From contig CM052356.1 in the NCBI GenBank assembly GCA_028551475.1, forward strand, positions 8,132,001 through 8,196,000: a stretch of DNA of 64,000 bases, in the 5' to 3' direction. Of this stretch, positions 1 through 11,323 are shown piece by piece. The DNA is from Casuarina equisetifolia (lineage: Eukaryota; Streptophyta; Magnoliopsida; Fagales; Casuarinaceae). The notes under the pieces are model-generated. The model was given only the letters and a program-made list of their open reading frames with translations. It was not told the origin of the DNA and searched no databases. Position numbers and translations under genes: made by a program. Position 1 is the stretch's first letter; each line of letters opens with the position of its first letter.

Positions 1-1180
1 GAGATGAGGGGGTGCTTGAATTGGAATTTTAGAGAACTAGGATTCTTTTCTAAAGCTGATTAAAAGAGATTTCATTTGTTTTTATTTATGGTGAGACTTT
101 TTTTCTTTTTTCTTTTTTCTTTTTTCTTTTTAGGTAAGTAGAAAATTTGAGGAAGTTGAGTGTTGAGCCAAGAATTTTTAGTCTCAGGCAAATACCAATT
201 AAGCTATATGCCTATAGTTGGTGTAAACTTTATTTGTCCTAGTAGTAATTGATTGATTAAGCTATATTGTATATGCTATTGTTTTAAATATATGTTTTTA
301 GACTCATAATTTAAAGATACATTGAATCGCTTGTCCAAACTTGCTTACAACTATGCATGTACACACATGTTTCAAGAGATACACTAATTAATCTTATACT
401 AGTTAAACAATAACTTTACCAAGATTTCATGTGTATGTCTATATGTGTGAAATCTTGTGGTGAGGAGAATCATTGTTAAGGCCCAGAGTTGAAAATCCAC
501 CCAACTGTGGGCTCTAACTACTTTGTTTGTTCTATTTTGAGCTTAATTGTCTATTCAAAGTGCTTAATATGATTGGACTCATTGTGAGCTTCATTCACCA
601 AATCTTGGGCTTTCTCTTTAGTTGCGGCATCGAGGACATCACCTTTAATCACTCTAAGTTAAGTTTTATATTCATCCTATCTTAAAGTCTTGTCTTTGAT
701 CATCCATCTTGGATCCCTGCCTTTAATAATCCCTTGCTAGCCTTGTCTTTGTTTGCCTCTCCCGAGCTTTATCTTCAATCACTTTTAAGGGCTTTATCTT
801 TATTTGTCCTTCCTTTCATGGATCCCATTAAGACAACAATATCAATACTTAGGTGTGTTCAAATATTATAAACTTTGTATTTTTTGTTGTATACAAAATT
901 ATAACAAAAATATTAGTTCAAGGGAAGTGTTCAAGATGCTATATTTATAGCATTCATATTATTAATGTTGTTATTTAGTTTATAACATAAGATTTTTAAT
1001 ATTTAAGCTATTAGCTAGTTGTTAGCCAATAAAGGATTTATATCCTAATTAGTTTTTATAATAGTGTTGTAGTTCATTTTTTAGATATGATAGCTTATGA
1101 ACTATTTAGTCTTCCAATTTATATATTAATGTGATATTGAAGCAATCTTTGATACATATATTTTAAACATAGTGTTAAAA
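1..1180. other. AT-rich intergenic DNA, no gene recognised
   Basis: No open reading frame of note and no recognisable protein similarity was found on either strand. The text is AT-rich with pyrimidine tracts near 100-135 and looks like decayed repeat sequence. Confidence 0.5.
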
Positions 1181-1189
1181 TGATGTGTG

Positions 1190-2378
1190 TATTAAGGTAA
1201 TCCTTAAGTAAGACTGGCCCATATTGTACAAGCCTACTCTTGTTGTAACCCTAGTATATTTTTCCTTATATTGCCTTCTTGAAAAGTTGTAGTTGCACCT
1301 CTTTTCTTCCTTAATTTCATATACATAGATTTACATTAATAGAAGTTGTTTTACTTTAGTTTATAGCTATTTTCAATCTTCTCATGATATCAAAAGTAGG
1401 ATTCAATCCTATATTTCAACTTTCTTCCATGCCATTACACTTTTTCTTCATTTTTTTCTTGTTGGGTCTTCCTTCTTAGACCTTTTGTCAAACACTTGGT
1501 GGACACCAAATACCTTATTTTTTGATTCCTTTATCTTTGTGATTTCCCTTGTTTTCTTACCTTTCATGATTTAAGCTTTCTTGGTATGGGAGATTGTGTT
1601 GCCAACCTTAATGATCTCAATTAGGGCCACCACCACCATAACTACTCCTAGGGGTGCCACTATTTGAGGTCTTGTCATCATTTTGGCCACCCACCATATG
1701 ATTCTCCTTTGGTTCAAACCAACCATCCATTTTATGAACAAATCAACACCTTAATCATGGCTACAAAGTTACTCGGGGTGGCCAACTATGTTAAATGGAA
1801 CAAGTTTAGGATTGTTATCCTTTAGTGCCCATTCTAGATTTTGACTATCCTTTGTATCCTTTTTGGCAAAAATATAACAGAGTTGTACTCTCATGGCACT
1901 TGATATCTCTTTCTTAAAATTTACTCCAAAGATGACAAGTCTAGTAGCATCTCTAGGAAAAATTTTAGTGGATTAAGATAAAAGAGATCTTCATAGTGAC
2001 CCACAAATTGGCTTTCATCGTTCAGAACTAGGAGATTGCTGATAGGTTTATTTTTTGACTTAAGAGGCTTTGGAATTAATTAGATTTTTATTTTGCAATT
2101 TGTTACCCCACATTGATTATTATGCCTAAATTTTGAAAATTTTTAAAGGATTGGAAAATTGTGGCTTTCTTGAATGGTTTAGATGAACATTATGCCTTTA
2201 TTTGGTTGCAATGGGCCTTAAGTGAGATAGGCCCACATGTATGAGCTTACTCTTGTTGTAACTATGGATATTTGCCTTCATGAAGAGTTGTGAATGTGCC
2301 TCTTTTCTTCCTTAATTTACATCAATAGAAGCTGCTTTACTTCAATTTTTAGCCAACTTCACTCTTATCACATAGTAT
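1190..2378 (+). mobile_element. Collapsed Ty1/copia retroelement relic (LTR, PBS, gag remnant, LTR)
   Basis: Two related segments, about 1200-1384 and 2215-2375, share a diverged LTR-like 3' half: an ACTCTTGTTGTAAC block, then a CCTCTTTTCTTCCTTAATTT block, then an AATAGAAG block. The first is followed at about 1386-1400 by a degenerate initiator-methionine tRNA primer-binding site (TGATATCAAAAG against the usual TGGTATCAGAG). Between them, around 1757-1805 and 2150-2205, plus-strand translation gives gag-like pieces (for example NYVKWNKF and a FLNGLDEHY-like stretch) broken by stops. Protease, integrase and reverse transcriptase are absent, so the internal region has been mostly deleted. The 5' limit is not resolved. 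Confidence 0.6.
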
Positions 2379-3870
2379 AAAGAGAATAACCTCTTTTCAA
2401 AATATAATCTATAATAGTCTACTTTTTAATATTTATTATATGAAAGAGAGATTCACAAATTATATTGTGATATAATGTTAGATATAGATTCTATTATGAT
2501 ATAGGAAATTAGAAGAATACCATGTTATAATATGAATATAAAGGCTAAATGGTTTTATTTTGTTATATCAAAATATAATTACACTATTGCTATTTATAGG
2601 ACTAAACAACAAAAACTAAATTGGACATAAATTATTCATAATTTTTAGTGCTAATAAAAATAAAAACTCTTAACAATCAAGTGATAACTTCAATATATGA
2701 ATCTTATCTTGTCTATCAAATGACTTATAACTAGATAATATTTAAATATTTAATGTTTTATCTTCCAAACTTCTCTTTAAGTTAATGACAAAAATAACGT
2801 AGTATTTTCAATTCATTCCTCATTTAAATCAAACTTATGTATCACAATATTGTTTCCTTTCTAGTGTTGGTGCAAGGAATGACGAGAAATGTTTCAAGTA
2901 TAAGATTTCACATTGATTGTGTGAGGATTAACCTTTAACTTATATTTGGTGGGATTGTCCCACCTTTTAGCAATTGATTTTGGAATGACCCTTACATGAT
3001 CTTAAAGCCTAGGATGACCTATGCTTTTCTTCCTTATGCACAACCCCTAGAGTTGGGCTTTTAATTTAATCATGTGCAATGTTTGTATCAACCCACATAT
3101 GAGGAGAGTTATTGGCTTTATATTCAGCAAGATTTCCCTGCTCTTTGCCGATTGATTCAAGGATGAACCTTTACTGTAATTGTGTCCTATATCAATCACG
3201 GTAATTGTGTATGATACTTTATGGCTTGTGACTACTGTTTTAGGAAGAATGCAAACTAGGTAGAAGTGACTAATGTTTCAAGAAGAATACAAGCTAAGCA
3301 GGAAGTTCTAGTTCCAAAGCTTCGATCAAAACTGATAGGAAAAATATTATCTAGTGGTGGTCTCCTCCGCCCTGATCAAATCTTTCCTTTTTTCCCTAGC
3401 TACCAGCAGTCTTCGCATAGCAAGCAGGGCATGTTTTTCTGAAGATTGAATGAAATGACATTTCTCTACATGCATGCATTTGTTATCAAGGATAAGGTAC
3501 CATTTTTTATTTGGTCCTAATGTTGCCAAGCATTTCGTTACACAAAATCTAGAAGTACGACATTCCACAACCACCAAATTGGCTCAAGCCGAGCAGATAT
3601 TGATGCTAGAAGGAGACCGTAATGTACCAAATGCATGCATATATTTACATCTGAATATATTGATGCTACTAGGCTTCTTTTTCAAATTCAATTCTCAGTC
3701 TCTGAAGGCTGATATGCGAATTACTAAGACCAAGCCAAACATTTACCCAAATCCAGCAAAAGAAGAAAACAGGTTCAGATCAGAAATTAAATGGTAAGAA
3801 GCACTTAAGCTTCCTTAATCCCAAAGCCAAAAACTGTAGAATTCACCTTAGATCCCAAACCAATGAAGGC
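2379..3870. other. Intergenic repeat-like DNA and the 3' flank of the 3.9-kb minus-strand gene
   Basis: No gene is recognised. The stretch 2870-3200 is non-coding and looks like a diverged interspersed repeat. The small open frames at 3347-3797 on both strands overlap one another, lack family similarity and lie beyond the stop codon of the minus-strand gene, so part of this is probably its 3' UTR. Confidence 0.4.
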
Positions 3871-4621
3871 TCAGTCTCTCCGAAGCCTTCGAGCTCCGAT
3901 TTTTTTCTCTGTGTCGAGAATGGATCTCCCAGAAGTCACAGGCAGAGGAGGTTTCTTATTCTCCTTCCTCATACTTCTAAGCATGTACCTTGGTGTCGGA
4001 GCCTCGCTCCGCTCCACGGTGTAAGCAGCTGAGACCGATTTCCTCAGGCTCTCGAGCTTCTTCGTACTGGCGCTTTTTTTCGCAGACTCAGCCATGACGC
4101 CAAGATTGTACACAGGCTTCCTCTCATTCCCTGTCTCCTTCTTCCTTTTCAACCTCTCGTTCCTTCGTGCAGAGTACTCTTCGTAGAACCGACCCCTCTC
4201 AAACAGAGAACAGGAGTTCGCACCAAAAGAACTGGAGATCCCATTGTTATCTGGATCTCCGTTGCCAAATTCTTCGCGTACCATTTTCGCTAAATTACGT
4301 AACTCACATGATATCGAGTGGAACTCGGGTCGAAGATCCGGTTCCTCGGCGTCCCAAGGAAGGTTCGGTCTCTCGGATTTTGTCAAAGAGCCTATAGAAA
4401 TAGAGACAAAAAACGGTAAGGAGACGTAGAAAATGGTCAGGAAAACTTAGAGAGAGAGAGAGAGAGAGTAGATGAATTCTGGGACATGTTTGTCCAGACC
4501 CACCTGGTGGAGTTTGCAGAGAGGTTGAGTTTGAGCGAAGAACACGACGGGGACGAAGCCGGACCGGCGATTTTGCGAGCGGAGGCTTGCGAGTTGACCT
4601 CATTTTTGCCACAGAATTCAT
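3871..4621 (-). CDS. Plant protein of unknown function, two exons, 212 aa
   Basis: Exon 1 runs 4621 to 4504 (39 codons plus one base) and exon 2 runs 4391 to 3871. The 112-bp intron starts GTGGGT after CCACCAG and ends in a pyrimidine-rich tract plus TATAG. Splicing joins one base to two and continues the frame exactly to a TAA stop, 213 codons in all. This explains why the exon-2 frame has no ATG of its own: its apparent start is an internal TTG. The protein is basic, with an Arg/Pro/Ser-rich N-terminus (RPRRVLRSNS near residues 23-32), a segment LFERGRFYEEYSARRNERLK, and a C-terminal RYMLRSMRKENKKPPLP stretch. No signal peptide or membrane helix is seen. I think similar proteins occur in other dicots but cannot name a domain or function. 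An ATG seven codons downstream is an alternative start. Confidence 0.75.
4449..4468. repeat. (GA)n microsatellite inside the intron
   Basis: A run of about ten AG dinucleotides lies within the intron of the minus-strand gene. On the transcribed strand it reads as (CT)n. Confidence 0.9.
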
Positions 4622-5930
4622 CGACGGAGTTTAAAAGCAAATTGCAGATAAAGAGAGCGACAAAAAGAGGAAGAGGGAGCGTCTTGCCTCTGTTGGAATT
4701 CGCGAATGCCCTTTTTCTATGTACGGTGATTGGTTTTTATTGCGAGACAGAGTGGCGTCCGTTTGAATTGCGGGACGTGAAAGGAGGAGCCGACTCCAAC
4801 GGTCATATTCCTGATCGGACGGCCTAGAATTGTTTCAGATTTAAAACAGTAAATTGGATTCCTGTAACATCAGATATCTTTCCATGCATTCCTCTGGTGT
4901 TGTCGCAAAAGGTAACCGTTTCAATTCTCCAGCGTGTCAATTTAATTGTTTCCAATTCATCGTACATGTACGAAGAGTATTTTCTTACCTTAATAACAAG
5001 AGGGACGAAGCTTTACAAATTTTATGAATCCAACTTATGAATAAATACACAGGACAAGGTATAAGCAAACTCCTTAAAATTGGCTAAAAAGCCTACATCC
5101 GCCAATTAAGACAATAAAAGTCAAACATAAATTTCATCGGACAACACATATATTTAATATATGTATAAAGAGTACTGGGCTTTTTGAGTTTTGGACTTCC
5201 AGAAAGTCCGTTTGTGGTCACTCTCCAGAAATTGTACAGCTAGCCGTATTAGGCCCAGAACTTTTACCCGGTCCGAAGTTGCTCTCTATCGAACTTCATG
5301 GCCCAGGCTGGTTCAGCTCAAAAGAACCAAACACGCGGCTGCTAGGCTGGCTGCCACACGTGCTTTTGCTCTGCAAGAAGCCAAACTTTGTCCGTTTCTG
5401 TTTCCGGCGGGAGACGACGACCACATGTTAATAATTTCAACCGTATGTTTTATTCTGTTGGAAAAGAATTTAGGTATGCCTACTTCTCCAATACTTTTCT
5501 GGGTCAAGGGGGCAGGCAGGCTGGGAGCCCTTGTCACATCTACTTAACTTGATCAGATTCAGCATTTTGACAAATGGGCGTTCAAAAAATATAAAATATA
5601 CTCTAACCCTTAACTTAAAGGGGAATTTTGGAGATACGATTAAGGTTACGATTAGGATCCACCTTTTTGCCTAAGTGTATCAGCACCCTCTTTGCGTCGG
5701 GAAGCTTAGTCCAACTTGATATCTCAACTTTCCAATCAAACAACTTTAGTGAGATTGTATACTAAACTAACTCAAAATGACGACTTGACTCTTCAACGCT
5801 AATTTGAAGAAAACAACGCTGGTGCTTGTCACTTTCTGATTTCATCCCCGTACCTACCTTTATTCCTCCCCAGCACTCACCCAAACACGTGGTGTCTTTT
5901 AAGCCTTTTGACATTCCCTTTCTCGAATTT
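4622..5930. other. Promoter side of the minus-strand gene and intergenic DNA
   Basis: The first few hundred bases lie upstream of the minus-strand gene and are more GC-rich than their surroundings, as expected of a plant promoter and 5' UTR. Open frames at 4486-4827 and 5191-5547 show no family similarity. Nothing else is recognised. Confidence 0.4.
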
Positions 5931-5937
5931 ATATGAC

Positions 5938-6035
5938 CGCATGGGCTTTATCGGTGGAGGATCCTTGTAAAATGCAATGGAAGTTACCTCCTAAGGAGAC
6001 TCTAATGTTGCGTGCGAAACAAGTCCCACTAACAT
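5938..6035 (+). pseudogene. Relic of CYP87-like P450 exon 1
   Basis: The stretch GGGCTTTATCGGTGGAGGA at about 5943 matches exon 1 of pseudogene B (the same bases near 20779) over about 18 positions. It is followed by AAATGCAATGG and then a CCTCCT block in the order found in all other copies, and by a GGAGAC block and a GAAACAAGTC block further on, with about 27 bases missing between CCTCCT and GGAGAC. No other exon follows. It seems to be a fifth, almost erased P450 copy at the left edge of the array. The assignment rests on a short match. Confidence 0.6.
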
Positions 6036-6179
6036 ACCAGCTTTTGTCCCTCTGTGGTATATTCTCAGTTACTTGGAATTTATTCCAACATAAAATAAAA
6101 GTGAGTCCAACATTTTCACATGGGTGATGTTCTAACTGTAGTTTAACTGCATGTTTCACGCAAATGGAAAATGATCCAT

Positions 6180-7015
6180 GGGCGATGTTCCATCACTCTA
6201 TGTGTTAAATGAAGCTGGCCGCTGTCAAGCTGTTCTGAAATTTAAGACAGAGGGCTCGATTTCTCAAACTTGTGATGTTTTTCCACGTATTACATAGACT
6301 TTTTAGCCCTTAGTATTGAATTGGATACACGGCCATTTAATTTGCCTGTTCCTTTCATTCGTCTGGTTTCTTGCATTTATGAATATACTTTTCAAAGTTT
6401 TATAGAATAAACTTTTAAAAAAAAGACAGCGTTCATGCAAAGGTATTGGTTTCAATACAAAATTCTCATCTTGTACAGGAAATTAGTTAATAACGGCAAT
6501 TTGTTGTTCAGTGGACTTCACTAGAGGCCAAATACGTCTACGTACAGATTTTCATCTCTCAATGGTCATAAAATAAGATACTAGACGGTGACCGTGCTGA
6601 ATACATTGCCATCGTTACCTGTCTACGAGCTTACTTGCAACAATAATGACATTCATTGCAAAATCTATATACAATACTTCGAGCAAAATACATGCAATGC
6701 TTCTTTGAAATTTGCTAGAAAGTCTCAAGATTTTTGGAATATCGCAGAGTCAAGATCCCAAAAGAACCGAGCCACTTAGAAAGTGGAGATTTCTTCCAAC
6801 CTTAGGACACGACATGGGTAGAACCTTCTGGCTTTGGTTGGCCAAGTCAAGTTCTCGGATATTTCGGAGAAGACTTAACATAATAAAGTATTTCCTTGCG
6901 TGGTTTTCTTCCGCATCAAAATGGAGGACTTTGGACGGAGAGGAGGAACGAGGCAATGGCGTTAACGATTGAAGTAAACAACGAAGTGAACCGATGAAAT
7001 GCACCAAAGAAAAAA
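6180..7015 (+). repeat. Duplicated upstream block, paired with 41395-42550
   Basis: Long stretches match the region upstream of pseudogene D, for example the TTGTGATGTTTTTCCACGTA block (6270 and 41462) and the block around CCCAAAAGAACCGA (6757 and 42345). The two P450 units A and D were thus copied with kilobases of upstream DNA. No coding gene is recognised in the block. Confidence 0.8.
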
Positions 7016-7144
7016 ACAGTACTATAAGTCTAATCAAACAATTGAATTCCGTTCTAAGAACAGGGGTTCATTAAAGCACTGATTAAACAATCTGAACTAA
7101 GGTTGCAGCTGTTGGTCTTTTGGCTCTCGGACTTCCCATTTCAT

Positions 7145-7612
7145 TGTCTTAGAATTGGTGGAATAATTAGGTTAAATAATATGGTTGTAATTGTAAACCT
7201 TGAGGGTATCTTATTGTTGTAGTGAGTCTTCCTAGTGGTATTCAACTAAGATTCCCATTTTCTTTAAGTAGTAGGTTTTTTTAATAGTATTTGACTAAGA
7301 TTTTTCTATAAATAAGGAAATTATAGAAAAGCTTAATGGGCGAATAGAGAGAGACTCATTGGGGGCTAATTGTTAAAGAAAACTTCTCTTATAGATTTTA
7401 GTTAATGAGAGTATTAATGAGATACTTACTTGAGGAGAGGGAAAGTATAAAAAAACTAATAAAAAGAGACTACAAGGAACATAGAACATTATAATATTTT
7501 AAACCTCTTAAATCTATTATGTTTGAGTGTGTATGTTCTTATGATTTTGTGTTCGATCTCTATGTGAATGATATAATTTGGTTGAATTTTCCAACAAATG
7601 GTATCAAAGACA
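7145..7612 (+). mobile_element. Copia-type LTR with adjacent primer-binding site, rest of element missing
   Basis: An LTR-like segment begins TGTCTTAG near 7145 and ends CCAACA at 7596. It has a TATA-like TATAAATA near 7308 and is followed two bases later by TGGTATCAAAG, a primer-binding site for initiator tRNA-Met. No gag or pol and no second LTR follow. The surrounding stretch 7020-8060 is absent from the otherwise parallel unit D, so this insertion happened after, or only in, unit A. Confidence 0.6.
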
Positions 7613-8762
7613 CTTGGATCCCTAATACAATCAAATGACAACCCAACCACATTATTAGTCCAACTGAATTGCACCACATGCAATTGCATCAATGAGAAGT
7701 TAAAGAGATAGGCGAGATAAACGAGCCTCGTGACCCCAAACTAAACCGAGCAAACTTCTAATTACGGCTTGTAGAGACAACAAAATCCGCCAACTGGTGC
7801 ATGGTCTGAGGACCATTTAACCTACCACTTACATCCACACCAATAGTGTCCTTGGGCTTGTTAGACTAGTCATTAACCTACGCTCTCGTAGATTAATAAG
7901 GAAAAACTATTTTCAGGTTCCTTGCCCTTTGCTTCTGTCATAATTTGTAGATTTGATTAATAAAGGAAAACTATTTTTTGCTTACATCCTTTGATAAGGG
8001 GACGACCAAAGGAAGGCACATCGAATTCCTGCTTATGTCTCATCAAAAGCAGGCACGTTAGTTATGTTAAGAATATTTATCATATCTTTCAAATTGATTT
8101 CTTAAAAATAAATATATCATTCTAAGAATAATTTTAATTTAGGTTAAAAATAAATTTAACCAGTTTAAACTTGTAATTATACTCTTCTTGGTCAACAAAC
8201 AAGTAGGGAGCACTTATTAACTTGGCATCATAAATTCATTTAATCCTATAGGCAAAGGAGCACCCATACAATTTGACTGAAGAAACGTTTTACACTCCAT
8301 TTAAAACCCTTAAACAGCGGTGGCAACACGTAGGACGCCAAACAGAACCATCCACTAAATGTTAAAAATGTTGTTAGCGCGAAAGGCCTTGACTCAATTA
8401 TAGAGCATTTATATATTGTTTAAATGGTATTATATGAAGACAATGTAGCTTTAACGGCACCAATACTTTGTTTTAGTTCCACGAAACTACAATTAAACTT
8501 ACTGTCTCTACGCTTCCAAGACGACAAAGAATGACCTGCAAAGCTGTCCCCTTTTCATTACTATTCCATGAGTTCTGTTCCATACGGCGTATGGAACGTG
8601 TTAAAGCAAAATCTTCAAAATGTAGGGGCCACTGTCTTCTTCTTTTATGTTAATCCAATCAAATGGATACAATTCAGCAACAAAGACTAGACTATAGTAT
8701 TATTCTAATCTAAGGAGTGGAAAGTAAGCCCCGACTTTGTCACACATGACGTTATCCTTGTC
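7613..8762 (+). promoter_or_regulatory. Distal promoter region of P450 copy A, shared with other units
   Basis: From about 8060 the sequence matches 42570-43380 (unit D), 14650-15050 and 18330-18560. A block around GGTCAACAAACAAGTAGGGAGCAC and another around GCAGCGGTGGCAACACGTAGG is conserved. Copying of this segment with each gene suggests the units began with a shared upstream region. Bases 7613-8060 hold nothing I recognise. Confidence 0.65.
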
Positions 8763-8770
8763 TATATAAA
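8763..8770 (+). promoter_or_regulatory. TATA box of P450 copy A
   Basis: TATATAAA lies 76 bases before the ATG, a normal spacing for a plant promoter with a short 5' leader. Unit D has TATATATAAA at the equivalent position. Confidence 0.7.
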
Positions 8771-8845
8771 GAGCCCCGCTCTTCCCAGGAAACCAACCCA
8801 GAGTCTCCCAATAGTCTTCCTTCTGGCCTTCCATTCCTGCCCAGG

Positions 8846-11323
8846 ATGTGGTCCATTTGGCTTTCTGTCATTAGCTTGCTTTTAGTGTTTGCCACACATA
8901 GGCTTTATCGATGGAGAAACCCCAAATGCAATGGCAGATTGCCTCCTGGCTCGATGGGACTCCCACTGATTGGGGAGACCCTTCATTTTCTCGTCTCAAA
9001 CAAGTCTATAGACATGCCACCTTTCATCAAGAAAAGGATGAAGCAGTAAGCACCACAATAATCCTCTTGACAATTCGTAAAACGTTCTTGTTTGAAATGG
9101 TTCCCTCGTTTCACTGATCAGTCCTCCAACAGTTTTCTTCGTTTTTTTCAGCAACCTTAACGTTTTTCATATGCATGTTACAACCAATAACATCTCGCTT
9201 TTGTTCTTTCATTTCAGATATGGACCAATATTTCGGACAAGCTTGGCAGGCCGACCAGTTGTGGTATCATCTGATCCTGAGTTCAACTACTACGTTTTTC
9301 AACAAGAAGGAAAACTAGTCGAGCGGTGGTACATGGACTCCTTTGCAAAGCTTCTTCATCAAGACGCAACACGGATTAATGCTCACAAAAACGTTCATAA
9401 GTACCTCCGAAACTTAGTGTTGGGGCACTTTGGTCCTGAGGTTCTCAAGGACTACATGCTTCCCAAGTTGGAGGATGCCATAAACCAAAGACTGCAGAGA
9501 TGGGCTAAGCTCCCAAGTTTGGAAGTCAAGAAAAGTACTGCTGGTGTAAGCAATTAACTTACTGCTGCACACCATATTGAAATTTGTAAGATTAAAAAAA
9601 GCTTCTAACATAGAGCAGGAACATACTATCGTATATGGCACAAACTTTCTTTCACCCTTCTCAGTACTTGAAAGCTACCGCAGGATATAAATCTTCTTAC
9701 TGGGTTTACTGCAATTGCATTTTGGTTGGTTACTTGCAGATGATCTTTGATTTCACAGCAGAACAATTGTTCAGTTATGATGCAGAGAAAGCTGGGGAAA
9801 ACATTGGTGAGTCTTTCACCAACTTTATACAGGGACTCATGTCATTCCCCATTAACATCCCTGGTACTGCTTACCATAGATGTCTACAGGTAAGTTCTCC
9901 AAATTCGACTCTTAAACTTCTTAGATCTAAAACTTTCTTCTCTTTTATTTTCTTTCAGAAAAAGAAATAAGTTGATGAGTATTAACTATGATGAGGAAGT
10001 CAATCTGACACATGCTCCCCTGATGGTCATCCAGAACCAGAAGAAGGCAATAAACTTAATAACGACCGTGCTGGAAGAGAGAAAGCGGAATCCTGACATT
10101 CGCAAAGGAGATTTTCTTGATCAGTTGCTGGCAGACATGAAAACCGAGTCGTTCCTCACAGAAAAATTTATTACCTACATGATGTTTGGGCTTCTTCTTG
10201 CCAGCTTTGAGACTATATCATCAACTCTTACCTTGGCTATTAAGTTAATTACGGATCACCCCGAAGTAGTGCAAGGACTTACGGTTAGTGACACCTTAAA
10301 GTGTGAAAATTTCGTGAATCAGGTTTGAAAAACAACACTTAAGGCTTTTAGTATTTCTAAAACAACGTATGATATTTGATTAGGAGGAACATGAAGCAAT
10401 TATTAACAACAGAGAAGGTATCAATTCTGGACTCACGTGGAAGGAATACAAATCCATGACCTTTACGCACTATGTAAGTAAATTCTCCCACTTTTCTATG
10501 GCTTCTTACTTTCTTGAAGTGCTTGAAGGGCTTGTGGTTGTGGGCTAAATTTTTACTGTCAATTGAATCTGAAACGTAGGTTGTTAATGAATCTCTAAGA
10601 CTAGCCAGCGTTGCTCCCGGGATCCTGAGAAGAACAATTCAAGACATTCAAGTAAATGGTAAGTTAACTCAAACCTGACAACACTTGCCACAACCAATGT
10701 TTGGAAAGGACTTATTTAAGACGTTTCTACTGCCCGTTCTCATTCTATAGGTTATACAATTCCAAAAGGCTGGGCACTTATGGTTGTTCCTGCCGCCCTT
10801 CAACTTGATCCAAAAACTTATGAGGATCCTCTTGCCTTCAATCCATGGCGCTGGAAGGTACGTTGATTTCCCTTTTAAACTTTTTTGAGGGTCGTTAGAA
10901 AACAAATTAATATGCTCATGGGTCCTCACCATGATAACTTTGTATATATGAATCTCTTTCTCGTTGGCTTATCTTTTATTTCGGTGATCTTTGATGAACT
11001 ATGATCCGTAGGACGTTTCAGCGAACGTCACAGCAAAGAATTTCATACCATTTGGAGCAGGTATGACTTCGTGTGCAGGAGCAGAGTTCAGCAAGGTGCT
11101 AATGGGTGTTTTTCTGCACGTGTTGATCACCAGATACAGGTACTTTGGCATGTTCACATACATGCAAACGCATCACGAGGCCAAACTTTAAGCAAAACTG
11201 ATTTTTCAATTGTGATTGGCTATGGATAGGTGGAGCACAGTCAAGGGAGGAGAGGTGATTCGGTCTCCTACCTTAGGCTTTGGAGATGGTTTTCACATTC
11301 AGGTTTCAGCGAAGCATGCATGA
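8846..11323 (+). CDS. Cytochrome P450, CYP87-like, 9 exons, 474 aa (copy A, intact)
   Basis: Exons: 8846-9045, 9218-9545, 9740-9889, 10035-10283, 10384-10473, 10580-10658, 10751-10857, 11012-11139, 11230-11323. All introns are GT-AG and the phases join to 475 codons with no stop. The protein has an N-terminal membrane anchor (residues 4-18), a proline-rich hinge ([13 protein letters not shown]), an I-helix ASFET (282-286), ExxR as E343-S-L-R346, an FNPWRW segment (395-400) and a haem loop FGAGMTSCAG with Cys422. It should be an ER-anchored monooxygenase. The CYP87 family includes enzymes acting on triterpenes and sterols; the substrate here is unknown. Thr420 stands where most P450s have Arg in the haem loop. 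Exon 4 needs the acceptor before 10035, since an earlier AG at 9959 leads to a stop after three codons. An AATAAA lies at 11415. This is the only open copy of the array. Confidence 0.85.

Noticed and set aside
3474-3797. 107-residue plus-strand open frame
   Set aside because: It overlaps an antisense frame and lies in the probable 3' flank of the minus-strand gene; composition is not protein-like.
5191-5547. 118-residue open frame
   Set aside because: No similarity recognised, an overlapping open frame on the other strand, and no splice or promoter context.
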